Positions 12,501-27,500 of a stretch of 64,000 bases of DNA are shown here, piece by piece. A program made the position numbers and the translations under genes. The stretch comes from Owenia fusiformis (lineage: Eukaryota; Annelida; Polychaeta; Sabellida; Oweniidae). Position 1 is the stretch's first letter. The number at the start of each line of letters is the position of its first letter. The notes beneath the pieces are model-generated. The model did not search any database and was not told the origin of the DNA. It saw only the letters and a program-made list of their open reading frames with translations. The DNA lies in the NCBI GenBank assembly GCA_903813345.2, contig CAIIXF020000006.1, forward strand, positions 19,229,936 to 19,293,935, read 5' to 3'.

Positions 12501-15500
12501 GCAACTTTCTTCAAAATTGAGCTAGAAGCTTCTTTCTCTTCTTCTATTTCATGGTTCTATTTTATTGGTTATGCATCGCACCCCCCCCCCCTGGCTACGG
12601 CTATGCCATTTGACTTTGAGAGTCAAAAAGAGAGGCGACAAGACAGTTAAAACAAGTACTTCCAAACCGTAGAAAACCGTAGAAATATCTACCTGATTCG
12701 CTAGAATAGTCACATTACTTCAGTGCAAACAATTAATATCTATAATATTTATTTTATATTATTGATATCTTTCCCCTGACAATATGTTATCTCATGGTCC
12801 GTTAACATCATCAACAATGTGATTTACAACAAGAGATTAACCAACATTTCTTTAATTAAAAAGTTGATATTTCTTGCTTTTTTAAAGCAAAAACACTATG
12901 ACACAATAGCATCAAGGCAAAATCAAAACATGGTGTGGAAATAAAAGGCATACAAAATGGCCATTAAAAGGACATAACATGGGAAATCTTGCCGTTTTCC
13001 AACCATTCCTAAAATCAGTAAAGCATACCAGACTGAGAAACGCCGGATTATGGACAACTGGCTGATGTAATTATGAGCGACAAGACAGTTCAAACAACAC
13101 ATGACGCTCAATATCAATATGTTGTAATGTTTCTTCCAACGGCCCCGTTTATTATATTATTAAAACAATTGCTCAATTTGCAACAACGCTGTATTTATTT
13201 TTATATGTGATATACCTGATATATTGATAATATGTCTTCCATAACAAATGCTTATATCTTACCTCAGTCATTTCATTATCTCATGGTTAGACATAATCAA
13301 TCTTATGATTTACCACAAAGAATTACACCATTTCTTAATTTTTTTACTTATCAAACATCACTTATTAAAAATATAAAAAATGGACAATAAAATTTTTGAA
13401 TAAAACTATCAAATCAGTCATTGCTCAGCAAATACAAAGTATAACGGAATAATAAACAGAACGTGTTCGCACAAAGTTGAAAATACGGATCGGCAAGTCA
13501 ACAAGTCTGACCGTTAAATAAACAAACATAACCTATGTCTCCAATTGTTCGTCTGCTGGTTAGAACTTGGTATCCGCTTCGGATAACCAATTTCTGAGAA
13601 TACTGATGTCTTAAATAGATCAGACTTTTTGCATAAAGACGTCTTTAAATAAGAATATTTAATCTGCAACTTCAATTAATATCGTAAACCACAACACCTT
13701 GCTGGCGTCTGGTAAATCTAAAAACCTGTTTTTCTTAAAATATTACATTTTTATTAATAGATTTATAAAGTGTAGCTTTCTTTTAAACGAATTGTCCTTA
13801 TCTAGCTTTATGGATTATCACGCTTCTATTTAGCTAAACACATCGATACTTACTACTCGTTATCAGTCCAAAAACCAAGCATACACATGTAGCATATTCA
13901 AATAAATGTCAGAATGTAGGCCTATCATATCACGCGCGTAGTTCTAAAGTTAACAACATATTAATGCAATAGAATAAGACACGATAATTAAAAAGATAAA
14001 CCTCGGTATTCGGGCCTAAAAACCACGGATACGTGTATCAATACCTAGGGGTAAGCAGAAGTAACCTTCCAAATAAGTGTATCAATAATCAAGGATAGCG
14101 ACAACTAAGCACCGAGTAAGATGGTAATAAGCAGTTTATTGCAAATTATTAAACACGATTTTGTCTTGTGATTGAGGTAACACAAAGTCAATGATGATGA
14201 TATCAATACAGACACATCGCAATTTTTTTTTATAGAACATTAGCATTTTGATATATCAATTATCGTACAAGTAGACACGCTGGCAGTGGATGTATTGGAT
14301 ATTAAGGAAGGATTGAACAACTTTCTTTAATTTGAACACTTTTGGCCACCTTTGAGAAAAGCGACACCTGTTTTTTGTAAACGAGGCTTTAGTAAGCCCA
14401 AAGCGTCCTTTAGCTCCCACTAGAATCTACAATAGATGTTAACTTTTTACCATGTTCCACACAATACTGGTATCATTTGTAATTAACGCGATGGATCGAG
14501 CCTGATCAGAATTAAAAATGACGACCCAATATGCTATCTCTTTAGTCAGTCGTTAGTCCATCCAAATGAGGTACAAAACAGTGATTTTTTCTGAAAGACC
14601 TGAAAATAAGTCTGATTAATTAGAGTATATCTTTACCTAAATCTATTCCAACGAGAATAGAGTAGAGACTGGATCCAGCAAGTTTAAAATCAGCATAAAT
14701 CAAGATTTTTTGAATAACCTATATGCAAATAATGATATCTGCCAAACAACAACACTACATTGATCAAGTTTGATCATTATCTTCACCATCGATCTAATTT
14801 AACATCGAATAAAGCGGTATATGATATATTGAATAATTTATTAATAGTATCCACTAATTTTAATCCACTAACAATAAAAATCGTCAACCAATTAATCCAA
14901 TAAAATAATTAACAAAAAAGCAAATGCACAATCGATCCTGGCCGACGTTTACTAGAACTCGATCAACAGTTGTATTTTATTCTCCATTTCAGTCATAATC
15001 CTAAGTGCCCCAGGTGACGCCATTAGGCGCTTTATGATTGTTGCCTACACAATGGGGTATACCTCTGGGGATTACGTATTTATGGATGTCGAACTGTTTG
15101 TGTTTAAGAGTCAATACTGGGGCGATCACGGCTGGAAAAGGTATAGTAAGCGTACAGGCTTCCAGTAAGTAGACAACGGCAACGCCTTGGTAAAACAAAA
15201 CTTTAAACATTTCGCAAAGTGGCAGCCATCGTGCTATGACGATTTCAAAATGAAAATATTTTGGCGCAAAGACAACACTATTTGAAAGTTTAAAGGCAGA
15301 ATCAGATGGGGGAAAATGTTCCAAACAAAAAAAATGTTAACCATATTTATAGACAATAAAATGCATTATAATAATTATACATTTTGGGCATTCTTAGAAA
15401 ATATACATGACAAGGAATGATAGCCCAAAATATGCTAAAATTGAACAATTACATTACTATGATGATGACTCTAATGCTTGCTTTATCAATTTGATGATAA

Positions 15501-18500
15501 ATCTCATAAAGCCTCAACCGAGGTAGGAATCGATCTGTCTATTAAATCCATTCATGAAGAATTAATCGGAACACTTGCATACAATAAATATTGTCAGAGT
15601 ACTCACATACTTTTGTTCTTGCATAAAGTGAAAAAATAATGCTGCCTTGCAAAAAACATCAACCGTATGTTTGGTTTTCGTCATTGTAATTTCATTATAC
15701 TCAAAGGTAAGATTTAAAGCTGGAATTTTCGTGTTTTTTTTGATCTCTGAAGAATAACTTAATTATAATCAGATTGTATTGTAGAGTGGTTGCAGAAGTT
15801 GAATTATTTTATCCCTGTAACACGTGTAAAATCCAAATGCCTGCCCAAAGTTCCCTTACTATTACATAAAATATACGTTACGTTTTGTAAACCCACGACT
15901 CTACGTGGAAATGGGGATACACCGTAGGACATAGGGTAATTGCGAGGCGGTTTCAGGGAACTGCCCTGATTTCAGGGAACTGCCACCAGTGTAGTCTAGC
16001 AAATACGATTGAGATATTACTAACCCTACTATCACACCAACTAGTTCTCACTACGTTTTTTTTAAAACTTTTATTATTAAATTTATTTCAATAGAATACA
16101 AAAAATGTAAATACAGACATGTAAATTCTTAAATCGCCACAATGGCATTATATACGAATAGGGGGCAGGTGGAAGTAGAAGTGGCAGAGCAGGCAGGGTC
16201 TTGGACTAGGGCAGGTGTGACGGGACTTGAGGATACTAGAGATGGATAAGAAGGAGGGAATTAGCTATTGTCTTTGATAAAATTAACAATGAGAAGTAGT
16301 ATTTGGGAATTTGCATCTATGTTTAATTTGGGAATTCCTGTTTTCAAAATAGCTATGAAATCAGTTTGAGAGAGATTATGACTGAAGATGTTTGGTTCGA
16401 GATCAGTGAGTTTGTCCATGAGTTGCTGTCTTTGTATAGTAAGTAAGTCACATTGAAAGAGAAAATGTTTCAGAGTTTGTGGTTTTCCACAAGTGCAATT
16501 AGGGCTGTCAATAGACTGAAAGTTGTGAGCGTAGAACTGGGCTTTGAAGTATAGGTCAGCTCTCACTTTATTGAGAACTATTTCTTGAACCCTTGTTAGA
16601 TTAAGCTGGCTTGTTGACAAAATCGAGGGCGTTTTTTGGAAATGTACTCTTTGGTGTTTTTTAAAATTCGAAAGAGTATTCTTAGATTTAATAGCAGGTG
16701 GAAGATTGATCCAATTTGAAATTGCAGCTGGTATTGCTGAGGTGGAGAATCTATTTGAGCATCTAATGGGCATTTTAAATGCTTCATTATATCTCAATAC
16801 TCTGTTTGCATGGTTTCTAAATTTGTCAAAAATATCAGTTACATAGGGAGGACTTGTACCATTTACAATTTTGAACATAAAGTTGTTAATCTGGATACTG
16901 CGTCTTGATTCAAGAGTTGGCCAATTGAGTAGGTTTAAAACCTTTTTTGAACTGCTCCCTTGGATACACCCAGAACAATAAAGTGCAGCTTTATAATAAA
17001 GACTGTCGAGTCGTTGTAATAGGAACTTTGAGGCTGTGCTGTACATGATAGCACCATAGTCAAAATGGGGTAAAATAAAGGATTTAAATATGGTTTCTAG
17101 ATGCTTACTACCTAACTTATATTTAAGTTTCTTTAAAGGGTTCAACATTTTTCGTATTTTTGATATGATTTCTCCAATATGCTTGTCATATGATAAGCTT
17201 GGGTCAAAAGTAAATCCCAGATGTTTGTGCTCGTGATCTCTGGTAATTTCAACATTGTTTAACTTTGAAACAGAAACATTATCGACTTTAGATCTGGATG
17301 AGTGGAATATCATTTCAGAACTCTTTTCAGGTTTAAACTCCAATTTCCAGGTGTCAGACCATTTTTCAATTTTAATTAGGTTAGATCTGGCTATTGCATC
17401 TACTTCTTGTGGATGCTTAGGGTCAAAAGGATGATGTAGAGAAGTGTCATCCGCATAAATATAGCAATGCCCCTCCAGATTGTCTGGAAGGTCATTAATG
17501 TATAGGAGAAATAATATTGGCCCAAGTATTGAGCCCTGGGGGACACCACAATTGATAAAGTCATTTTCAGAATAATTTGAAAGTTCCCCAGATATCTGTA
17601 CAGCAATTTTTCTGTTAGTAAGGTAAGATTTGATAATTTTTTGAATTTGCCCTTGGAAGCCATATGCTGAAAGTTTATGAAGTAGTAGCTTATGTGGTAC
17701 TCTGTCAAATGCAGCCGCTATATCTAGAAAAATTGTTTTGGAAGCTTTTCCTTGTTCAAATGTGCTCTGAAGAAAATTTTCAATAGATAAAAGTTGATGA
17801 ATAGTACTATGACCTGGTAAGAATCCGGACTGATGTTTGAAAAGAAGATTATTGTCAATTAAATGCTTCCTGATTCGATCAGCTAAAACTTTTTCAAATA
17901 CTTTAGAGATACAGCTTAAAAGAGTGATAGGTCTATAATTGTTGATGTTTGATTTGTCATTCTTCTTAAAAATTGGGCAAACATTTCCAATTTTCCAGAT
18001 ATCCGGGTAGGTACACTTTGATAAAAGTTTGTTGAATAAGTTGGCTAAAGGTTTTGAAATGGTATGGGCTGTCAAATTCAACATTTTGTTTGTGATGTTA
18101 TCTGGGCCACATGCCTTTGAGGTGTCTAAGGACAAAATTATTTTCATTACCTCAAATTGATCGGTCTGGGCGGAAATGAGTAGAGAATTAGTCCTAATTG
18201 GGAAATGGGGCAATTGATCAAAAGTTGCATCAGTATGATTTTTTGAGGCAAAGAAACTCATAAATCGGTTAGCTATATCAAGGTTGTTAGATAAGTCGTG
18301 TCCAGAGACATCATCATAGATATTAGAAATATCATTTTTATGTAAATTGTTACCAAGGAATGATTTAATTAACCTCCAATAGTTTTTATCAGATTTATTG
18401 AGTTGGTCAATTGATGAGATAGTTTTGAGTTCATGTGCCTCTTTGGCTTGTTCAATTAGTTGGGAAACTTTAGAAGCTTGTTGATTATAATTGAATTTGT

Positions 18501-21500
18501 TAACTTGATTAGGAGCTTTTGAAAATTTCTTATATAAAACTTTCTTTTTTGATATTTCACGTTTAAGATTATCATTGAACCATGGCTGGTCATTTGACCT
18601 TACAGTGATGATTTTATTTGGAATTTTGGATTTGTATATGTCCGAGAGTTTTTCAATAAAGTTAGAGGTAGCTAAGTCCAAGTCTATGTTTCTATCGATA
18701 ATATCTGTCCATTCGGTATTTCTAATTGCATCATTCAAAGTTTCAAGATTAGCTTCATGGTATTTCCAAATGGTTTTTTTAATAGGCTTGGACTTAGTCA
18801 CACCAACTTTAATTTGAGCTACAATTGTGCTGTGGTCGGTTTTTTCAATGGGATCAGTGACATCCCAGTTGTCAAAAATATCTGGAGAATCGGTCAAAAT
18901 ATGATCAATGCAGGATTTGGAGTGATCAGTTATTCTAGTTGGTTCACTAACAAGTTGTACAAAGTCTTGGTTATCTATGGTTTCTAAGAGTTTAGTTCCT
19001 GCTAAGTTTATGTCATCATTATCATACCAGATTGAATGTTTTGCATTCAGGTCACCCATCAGTATGACATGGTCAAAGGCCGGCTGAGATGTTACTATTT
19101 GATCAAGTTGAGTTTCCAATAATGAAAAATAATTTCTTGTTTCTGTTGCATTCTGACTGGGTGACCTCTAACTACGAAAACGGGCTTACTGTGTACGAAC
19201 GGACTGGATCTACTACGAACCGTTTGGGATCTATTTACAAACTTCATCGAACGTACTCGAACGGGTAGGTCCTCTAGAACTTAGACAATGCTCAAAATGT
19301 TCTCGTGGTCGTCACGTTCTACAATTGGAACGAGTGACAACGTACTAACGACGAGCTGGACGTACTACGAACGGAACCATCGTACTTCAATCCTACTAGG
19401 GACGTTTTAACAACGAGTTGAACTGTCTGAGGACGTGTTGAGAACGAGGTAGAACTAATTGCAAACGGGTTTAAACTGATTAAGAACGTATTTAACACTG
19501 CTTATTAAGCAAAAATATAGCTATCACACCAAACAAGTTGCCACTGCGTTCTTCAAAACTGGTTTTAAACTGTGTGCGAACGGAATGAACGTAGCTGCAA
19601 CTTTCTAAGGTCTATTTACGAACTTTATGAACGTTCTCAGACGGGAATGTGATTTTAGAATTTTGAATCGATTCTAATGGCGACCATACCGTTCCGTAAT
19701 CAGGTCATGTTGACCTTCTAGACTAAGGGACGCGTTCTACGACGTTGCACACCGACGTGGTGCGACCTGAACGAACTGCGAACGAGATGGACGTATTGGA
19801 GACTGTTTAAGAACGAATAAGCTAATTATTTCAGACATATTTCCCGACCACAGCCAGATTGAGCCCGTTTTACGACGTTTTCGTAGGACTGGCAAGAACG
19901 GGTAAGAACTAGTTTGGTGTGATAGGGGGGTTACCAATATTCACATTACCAAAACATTTTCACCTATAACTATAACATAACTACATATCGTATTACCAGT
20001 ATTAAATAGTTATTTTAAAAATCGGTAACAAGTAAAATAGCTTCATTTTCGACAGATGGAAACAATGTTTGAATAAGGTAAACGGGCAATTTTATTATAA
20101 TAAATCGTACTGCAGACTGGATATGGACGAGTTGAAAGTATAAAAGTAAACTGCGGTCACAACAAACAATTTCTGGCTACTCTGAACTATTCTTTCCCTG
20201 CTGACACGCATAGTACAAAAAAGGTCGTGAAGAGCCTACATTTCATGAAATCATAGAAAAATAAAATCGGATCTATTTTCGTCACCAGTTTGGAGAGTTC
20301 CACATAGCAAACACTGGCGGATCCAGAAGCTGACAAGGGGGGGGGGGATTTCCAAAAAAGGCCAAGTAATGCCCAAAAAGGCCAACTAATTAATTTTTTC
20401 TAGGCCCACAACCAAGGGAGATCTCAAAACTAACTATATTATAGTTGTGCAGCGCATGTTACCAATTAATTATTTTGTATATTACCATAGTCAACCACTT
20501 CGTCCAGTCTCGATATTCTTGATATTGTCTCGATATTCTGTATTGGCAGTCGACTTCTCGAGCAGAATATATCCTGTATTGCACTTCATAAAATCTACAT
20601 CAATTAAACTCATGGTTGTATTCCTGACGCAAAACATCTTTTTAAAAAAAGTAGCATTAAACATTGGCCTTTCTTGTCATTCTGATCAAGAATGATTCTT
20701 TTTGGCTATATGATGCATAAGGATTTGTATCAACTTTTCATCTTGTTGTATTACAAAGATATAGACTAAGAACCTCAATGTTTGTTCTCCGTTTTCTCAA
20801 ATATGACAAATGTGGACATAACCGTGTAATATTGGAGGGACTTGGTACAAACAATAATAAGAACACGCTAATTCTGAACTCCGATCATCTATTTAGGAAT
20901 GACATGGATGACAGCATTGCTAAACAAGCTTACGAATCTCTATTACGAGTGGCACTAATGGAACCCCAAGGCGATGAATTCCAAACTTTCTCAGAAGAAA
21001 TCAAATCGAGGGCCCTGAGAGATTACAACTTTGACTTTGAAGACGAACAGGTGATTTTTATTTTTGGATTTGTGCTTTATGTTATGGGATTGAACGAAAC
21101 GGTTAATAATACCGAGAAAAATTCTTTCTGAAAATTCTCGTCATAAAATACTTTTTTTTTATTTCTAGATTAATTTTTTCATCGGTTCTTTCTATGATGG
21201 TATTTTACTTTACGGCATGGCACTGAACGAAACACTAGTTGTCGGGGGAGATATTCGTGATGGATGGAACATGTCAAGGAGAATGTGGAATAGGACCTTT
21301 AAAGGTACTCATTTACAAGTTAAACAATATCAACGCAATATACAATATGAACCAATTTTACACATTTCTAGTTCATTTCATCATCGGGGCATCAAAATAC
21401 CGTAAACAATGCAAGGGGTTGGTTGGTGGCATATTGGTACTCTCATTGAATTCCATAAAATATAGAAAAAACTATTAAATTTGTGTTTTGTAATATTGCA

Positions 21501-24500
21501 AAGAATAGTTTGTATAGAAGTTATTGCAAAAAATAGTATAAATGTTCTGGCATTTCGTATTTAGGTGTTAGCGGCGATGTGTTTATAGATGAAAATGGAG
21601 ATCGTGACACAAGTTATTCAATCCTCGATATGCATCCAGACACTGGCGTTTTTCATGTAAGTTCTCTTTATTTCCCACCAAATGTAAATGTGGAAAAGCA
21701 AATTTTAAACATAAACAGGCTTTTGCAGGCTATATAATAAGGAAGTTCACACTCTTTATATTGTAAATATACACTCCCCTACATAAGTTTGGCATTCGAC
21801 AGTCTCGACAGATCATTATAGTCAAAGCCTGATTATGTTGGTGATTTAAAGAAAGTTACCTTCTCTTAAGCAATAGAAGATTATCGTTGAACTGTAGTGC
21901 CTGCGCATGCTTAATCACGGTGCTCAAGTCTTAACAATGGAAATTGTTCCGGACGTGTTTTTTCAAACGATTTAGACATGTTTTATAAGAACATGGAATG
22001 CGTCATTTGTTAGAATGGAGCAAAAAGGTAAGAACATTCTATATCTTACAAACTAAGATTACTACCTAAGATGTTCTTCTTCATCCCACGTATCTATTTT
22101 GGTGATCATTCCATACTTCATAGTACTCGCAATTATACTCCTCAAAAAAAGTTAAGGACCTCATAGGTTTACATGTTAATCCCCATATTTGTTTAACGAC
22201 TGTTTTCTAAGCGGGGAACAAAAGAAATCCCAATAAAGTAAATAAATCTGTATCTTGATTCTATTCCCTATAAAGTCCGCAACGTTTCGATGTTATATCT
22301 CCATTACATTGGGTCAAAATTTGTTGTCAAAATTGATGAATTTCATGAAATTGAACAAAAATGGCAGATCCCATGTTAAACAAATGGGGAATGGTGGCTT
22401 AGGGGCAACTCAGATTTTGGAATATCTATTCAGCAAAACATTTATTAAAAATACTTTCTAAGTAGAAAATTGAATGATTTTACATTTTACATGCTAAATG
22501 TCTCGCTTATGTTGTTAAAATTAGCGATACGGAGCGTTAAAGTAATTTTGACCACCTCACTGAACCACCTGTGTTATTTCAATAAGAGGTTCATTAAAAA
22601 TTATTGAATTTGAAACCATTGACTTTTGTAAAGCCTGGACAATTAAATCATATTTTTGTCGAGTAGACAATTTAGCAAATTTAATTATCTCTTACAATCT
22701 CAATTTTGAGAGCAATCAGATGGATGGATCGTTCCTCATATGACTTATGGCAACCCAACCATTCCCCATTTGTTTAACATGGGATCTGCCATTTTTGTTC
22801 AATTTCATGAAATTCATCAATTTTGACATCAAATTTTGACCCAATGTAATGGAGATATAACATTGGAACGTTGCGGACTTTATAGTGAATAGAATCAAGA
22901 TACAGATTTATTTTCTTTATTGGGATTTCTTTTGTTTCCCGCTTAGAAAACAGTCGTTAAACAAATATGGGGATTAACATGTAAACCTATGAGGTCCTTA
23001 ACTTTTTTTGAGGAGTATATATACCAAAAATGCCAGAAATATGTACTGAATTTGCATTTAGTGTTATTTAATTAAGTTTAAACAGACTATCCATTCAACA
23101 ACGTGGAATAATATTCACTACTCTAAAGATCGTGTTTATATTTTAACTATCTTTATCTTAAAATTGCCATAAATGATTGTAGAAAGTGGAGTTAACGATG
23201 GAGAATGAAAAATTCTGGACACTTCACTTAATCCCAAAAAATAATTATTCGGTCAATTGCTACTTATGTAAGCTCTTTTAATTTGTGGTTTTAGCACATA
23301 TTGTGAGTACTTTCCTTATGAATCGATGTATTCAAATACAAGGCAGGCTAGTGATTTTAACAAAAATATGTTTAACACTGCCAGACTCGCTCATTTTCCG
23401 ATTTAACAAGGCTATAGCATAAGATTCGTGCAAATAACGCGTTTGCGGATACTTGAAGTAAGGATATATAGTATGGTAAGCAATATAAATTACTTACATT
23501 TAATTACACAAAGTCAAGTGACAGCAATTTCATAACCAAATTTATCTACCTACCTCTCAAGTTTTCCAAAAAACACGTCTAAATCGTTTGATAAAAACAC
23601 GTCCGGGACAATCTCCACCGTTAACATTTGGTCACCGTGCATATGACCAAATAATAATAATACTCCAGAGTTTTCATGCCATATAAGCCTGATCTAGTTT
23701 AAATATCAAAGCATAATTTCAACTATTAAGTAGTTCAATTCGATGAAATCTATAAATATCGAAATCTACACTTTCCGCCCGCCATCTTGATACCGACCAG
23801 TGGTAATATTCTCTTACTCTACACATTTTTATTGCTTACACCTGTTATTGTAGAAGAGACCTTTAATCATCTCCATTACATCAGTTTATTTTCTCAGTTA
23901 TGTGAAATATCATACTTTACACAATTGCAATTCTTTTAATATTTCACAAATCACTGTAAATACCATTATATGTGGCACCTAGTACTCCCTCTTGGGGGTC
24001 ATAGCCATAGCCACTACCCTGTAAATATGTTACATTGATTTTCCCCAAAAATTGGAGAATACGATTAAGATTCCAACAATGACAGGTTTTGCCAGCCAAT
24101 GAAAACTGCAGGTTGCCAAACTTATGGAATGCGTATCTTTTTATACAGAGTCATTTGCTTCATGCAAATATTTATCATGTATGCTATTACTAAGTGATTT
24201 ATGGGTCACTGTAACTCGCTCCTTATACTGATTGATCATATTTCAAATTATCTAATGCATATCTATGTATCATAATATGATAACCTATATATCCTTGTGT
24301 AACCGATCGAAGGTCGACCGAATCGACACAATAAATGTTTCAATGTTTTTTTATGAGTTTTTTAAGGATATCCAACTTTTTCAAATTGGGCGTCTAGTTT
24401 TTCCACATTCCTGCTACCATTGTATTCATATAACCAGAGAGGTTCGTGTATATTATTGTCTATATTGTTATATTCTTGACAGTTTTGTAAAATAACTGTG

Positions 24501-27500
24501 TAAGGTGGTAGCTTATATGTTCTCAGGTAATTTATTTGAAATACAAGCGTTTTTGATTTGTAAAATGAAGCCCTCTGATATGGTCCCCATTGATCATCTC
24601 CGTAGCAATACAGAAAATATTGGTACGAAAGGGACAATCTCAGTAGCAATACAGAGAATACAGAAAATCTCTTAAGTGAAATGTATTGACCAAAGATCAC
24701 ACGATAAAAACGTTATATAATGATTTGAAGTGCAATACAGAATATATTGTGCTCTCGATATTCTGTATTGGCACTCGTTCTCGTTCCAATACAGAATTTC
24801 TCGAGCACAACAAATGCTGTATTGCACTTCAAATCATCCAATAAATATAATATTTCGAGCCAAGCGCCACTCACATACTCACTGAAGTTATCCAACAACA
24901 ATAATTTTATTACAGCCAGTTGCGCATTATTGGGGTGACCGACCTGGGTATAATCCAGTACAAGGGGTCTCAATTCACTGGCCGAATAATAAAGGACCCC
25001 CACCAAACACACCAGAATGTGGCTTTACAAATGATTCCCCAGATTGTCAAGAGAGAGGTATGCTTTTTCAATACCGATTGTAGATACAAATTAAATACCC
25101 TTGTCGACTTGCATTGCAGTTGGCTTTGATAAATTTGACCTTAACAGAAAAGCAATTATAGTTTCCGATGACTGTTGACCTCCTTGAAGTGTATCATGAG
25201 GTACACATAACAGGAATGTATAATGTAACATAAAAAATAACAAGAGATCATTTTAAAAAAAGAAGCTCGTGTGAAGGGGATGTTTGCAGTGTTGTAATGA
25301 ATTGTATTGATAAATAGGGATACAGACTGAAAAATTGAAATTTTATGCATATTTTGAAAGACGTTCTATAACTTGTAAGCAGGTGTTCCTTACAGAAGAG
25401 TGTTTTCTAAGTCAAGTTTCACTGTATAAGTAAATTGCCAAGCTTACTTTTAACGCGGTTGTAATTTACCGAACGGCAAAAGTAGAAAAAATACGAACAT
25501 TTTGAACTGATTAAGATATTTAAATTGTGAAGGTCTGAGTACCTGGACCTCTTAGAAAACATCCAAACATATCAAAAAGTGAAGATGGGTCAATTTGATT
25601 CTCGTTCTCCGAAGATATTAATAAAATAGTTATATGTTCGGAGTTTTTTAATGCTGTAAATTGTTCTAAATTCTAAATCAAGAAGTCGCTCGTATTTCTG
25701 TCGTATTTAGGAAATCATGTTGCCGAAAATCAGTGAACAGTGTTCATGGTGTTGTTGTAAAATGTGAGTATATGTCTTTTAAAACCCTCTCTAACGCAAT
25801 TTTATTATAAACTAACACCGTAGGGTTAAACTATTGCTCGAGGAATTAACTTATTTTCATCAATAAATATTAACCATCAGGTTTTCTACTAGTAAACTAA
25901 CGTTTAAACCTCAGTCCATTGTCGTTATCACTTACTACTAAACCCAAGTGAGATATGGCTCTTGCCTCAGCACGAGCCAATAAGGTGAAGTAAAGAAAAA
26001 AAACAGAAAATTTTGATTTAAAAGGTGCCACTCCCAATTTTCTACTCAGGATTTCTTTACTAGAGAGATATATCTCACATATAGCGTGTTTATAAATCCC
26101 TTCGATTCTGTTAATAATTTGTAAGTTGTAAGTTAATAAGTTGCGTACTACGTCATCATTTGTCGCGCAGCTCTGTCTGTTCATTAGGAGTCATCGTTTT
26201 TAAAAAGTTGTTTATAAGTGGGTAAATCGTTATTTTGTTTATACACATTTATTGGTAAGGAATCATAGGGATACTTTGATGAAGTCATATTATTATTCAA
26301 TCCACATTATGAACAAGGAATTTAGAGTAGAATTTCGGTGGAAATAACATTAGATTAATTGATCGATTTAACATAATATTTGTATACATATAATAAGTAT
26401 ATATTTTTGCGAAGCTCAAAATTCAACTCACTTATACTAATAAGGTGTATCAGTATAAGTTATACTTTCACTTATAAGCGATATCCCTTTACTATCTCAA
26501 GTATGACTTTTAAAATACACATTTGGGATCCCTCGGGAAATACCATATTGTCTCCGAATAAAATCCACATTCAATCCCTCCCAGTAAATAACCTCTATTT
26601 GTTTTATTCCAGATCCTATCATAATAGTATTCATCATAGTGATTGCAATTTTAGTTGCCATTCTCTTGGGTGGCGCGTTGAGCTTCACAATATACAGGTA
26701 GGTATATTAACTTATAAGGGGACATAACGACTGTTTCTCTGCACGTTAGACCATCATTTCTGGGATATTTGCCATTCGGGGTATTTGATTGATAACTGGT
26801 TGTGCTCCTATCTGACATTTTTAAAAGTTATATTATAACCATATATTACAATCTATCCACGATTAAAACTAACGAGAAGAGAATGAATCCTACTAAAGAG
26901 AATTTTCATCGTGATAATTAATTGTGCCATGTTTTTCAAGAAATTTCAGAAAGTTTGAAACGTTCACACTGCACAAAAGACCGGTAATTATGGCAAGTAA
27001 TTTCGGACAGTCATATCCTTGACCATGAGTATTTCTTTTTTCTCAACATAAAAACGGTATTTCTCATGAAAATGATATTTTTCTCAAGTTAAGGTACCCA
27101 TGATGATAAAATTCCTAATTTAGCTATCCAAATAGTGGACTAGTGGACACAAACCTTTATGTCAAAATGACGGAAACTTTTAGTCACTAAATTCATGCTG
27201 GTTTCATTGATTAGCACGAGTTTGCCTCAAGAGAAAATAGGTGATATGCTGTCTTTAACGAACGTTATCGCGTTCCAACGCCGTCCCCTTTTAAAATATC
27301 CTGACATTGGTCAGAAGAAACTTTTGATATAGCAAAAATGAAAAAGTCACAATTTTGCGTTGAAATATGTGTTAGGACGGGGGGATGGATTGATATTTTT
27401 ACTTTCGCGATAACTTTACTTGTAAAAGGGCATTTTAAATAAGGAATGTTGTATTTATAGTCAGAATGTAGTCATAGTCAAACATTATCTTCAATCATGT

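Larger units (their letters stand above)
16019..19934. mobile_element. ACG-rich inverted-repeat element split by a LINE
   Basis: Outer ends match as inverted repeats: left taaccctactatcacacca, right (reverse complement) taacccccctatcacacca, followed by actagttct. Without the LINE (16,056-19,170) it is about 0.8 kb, made of two diverged direct copies: 16,029-16,055 plus 19,171-19,520, and 19,521-19,925. Each starts ctatcacaccaa and shares ctgtgt[ag]cgaacgg and tctattta[cg]. No transposase frame seen. Confidence 0.6.

Noticed and set aside
20778-20896. Open frame upstream of cyclase exon 5 as coding
   Set aside because: Exon 4 ends with two bases of a codon that are completed only by starting at 20,897; the upstream peptide has no family similarity.
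22255-22898. Two similar small open frames on opposite strands
   Set aside because: They are the mirror-image arms of a non-coding foldback element.
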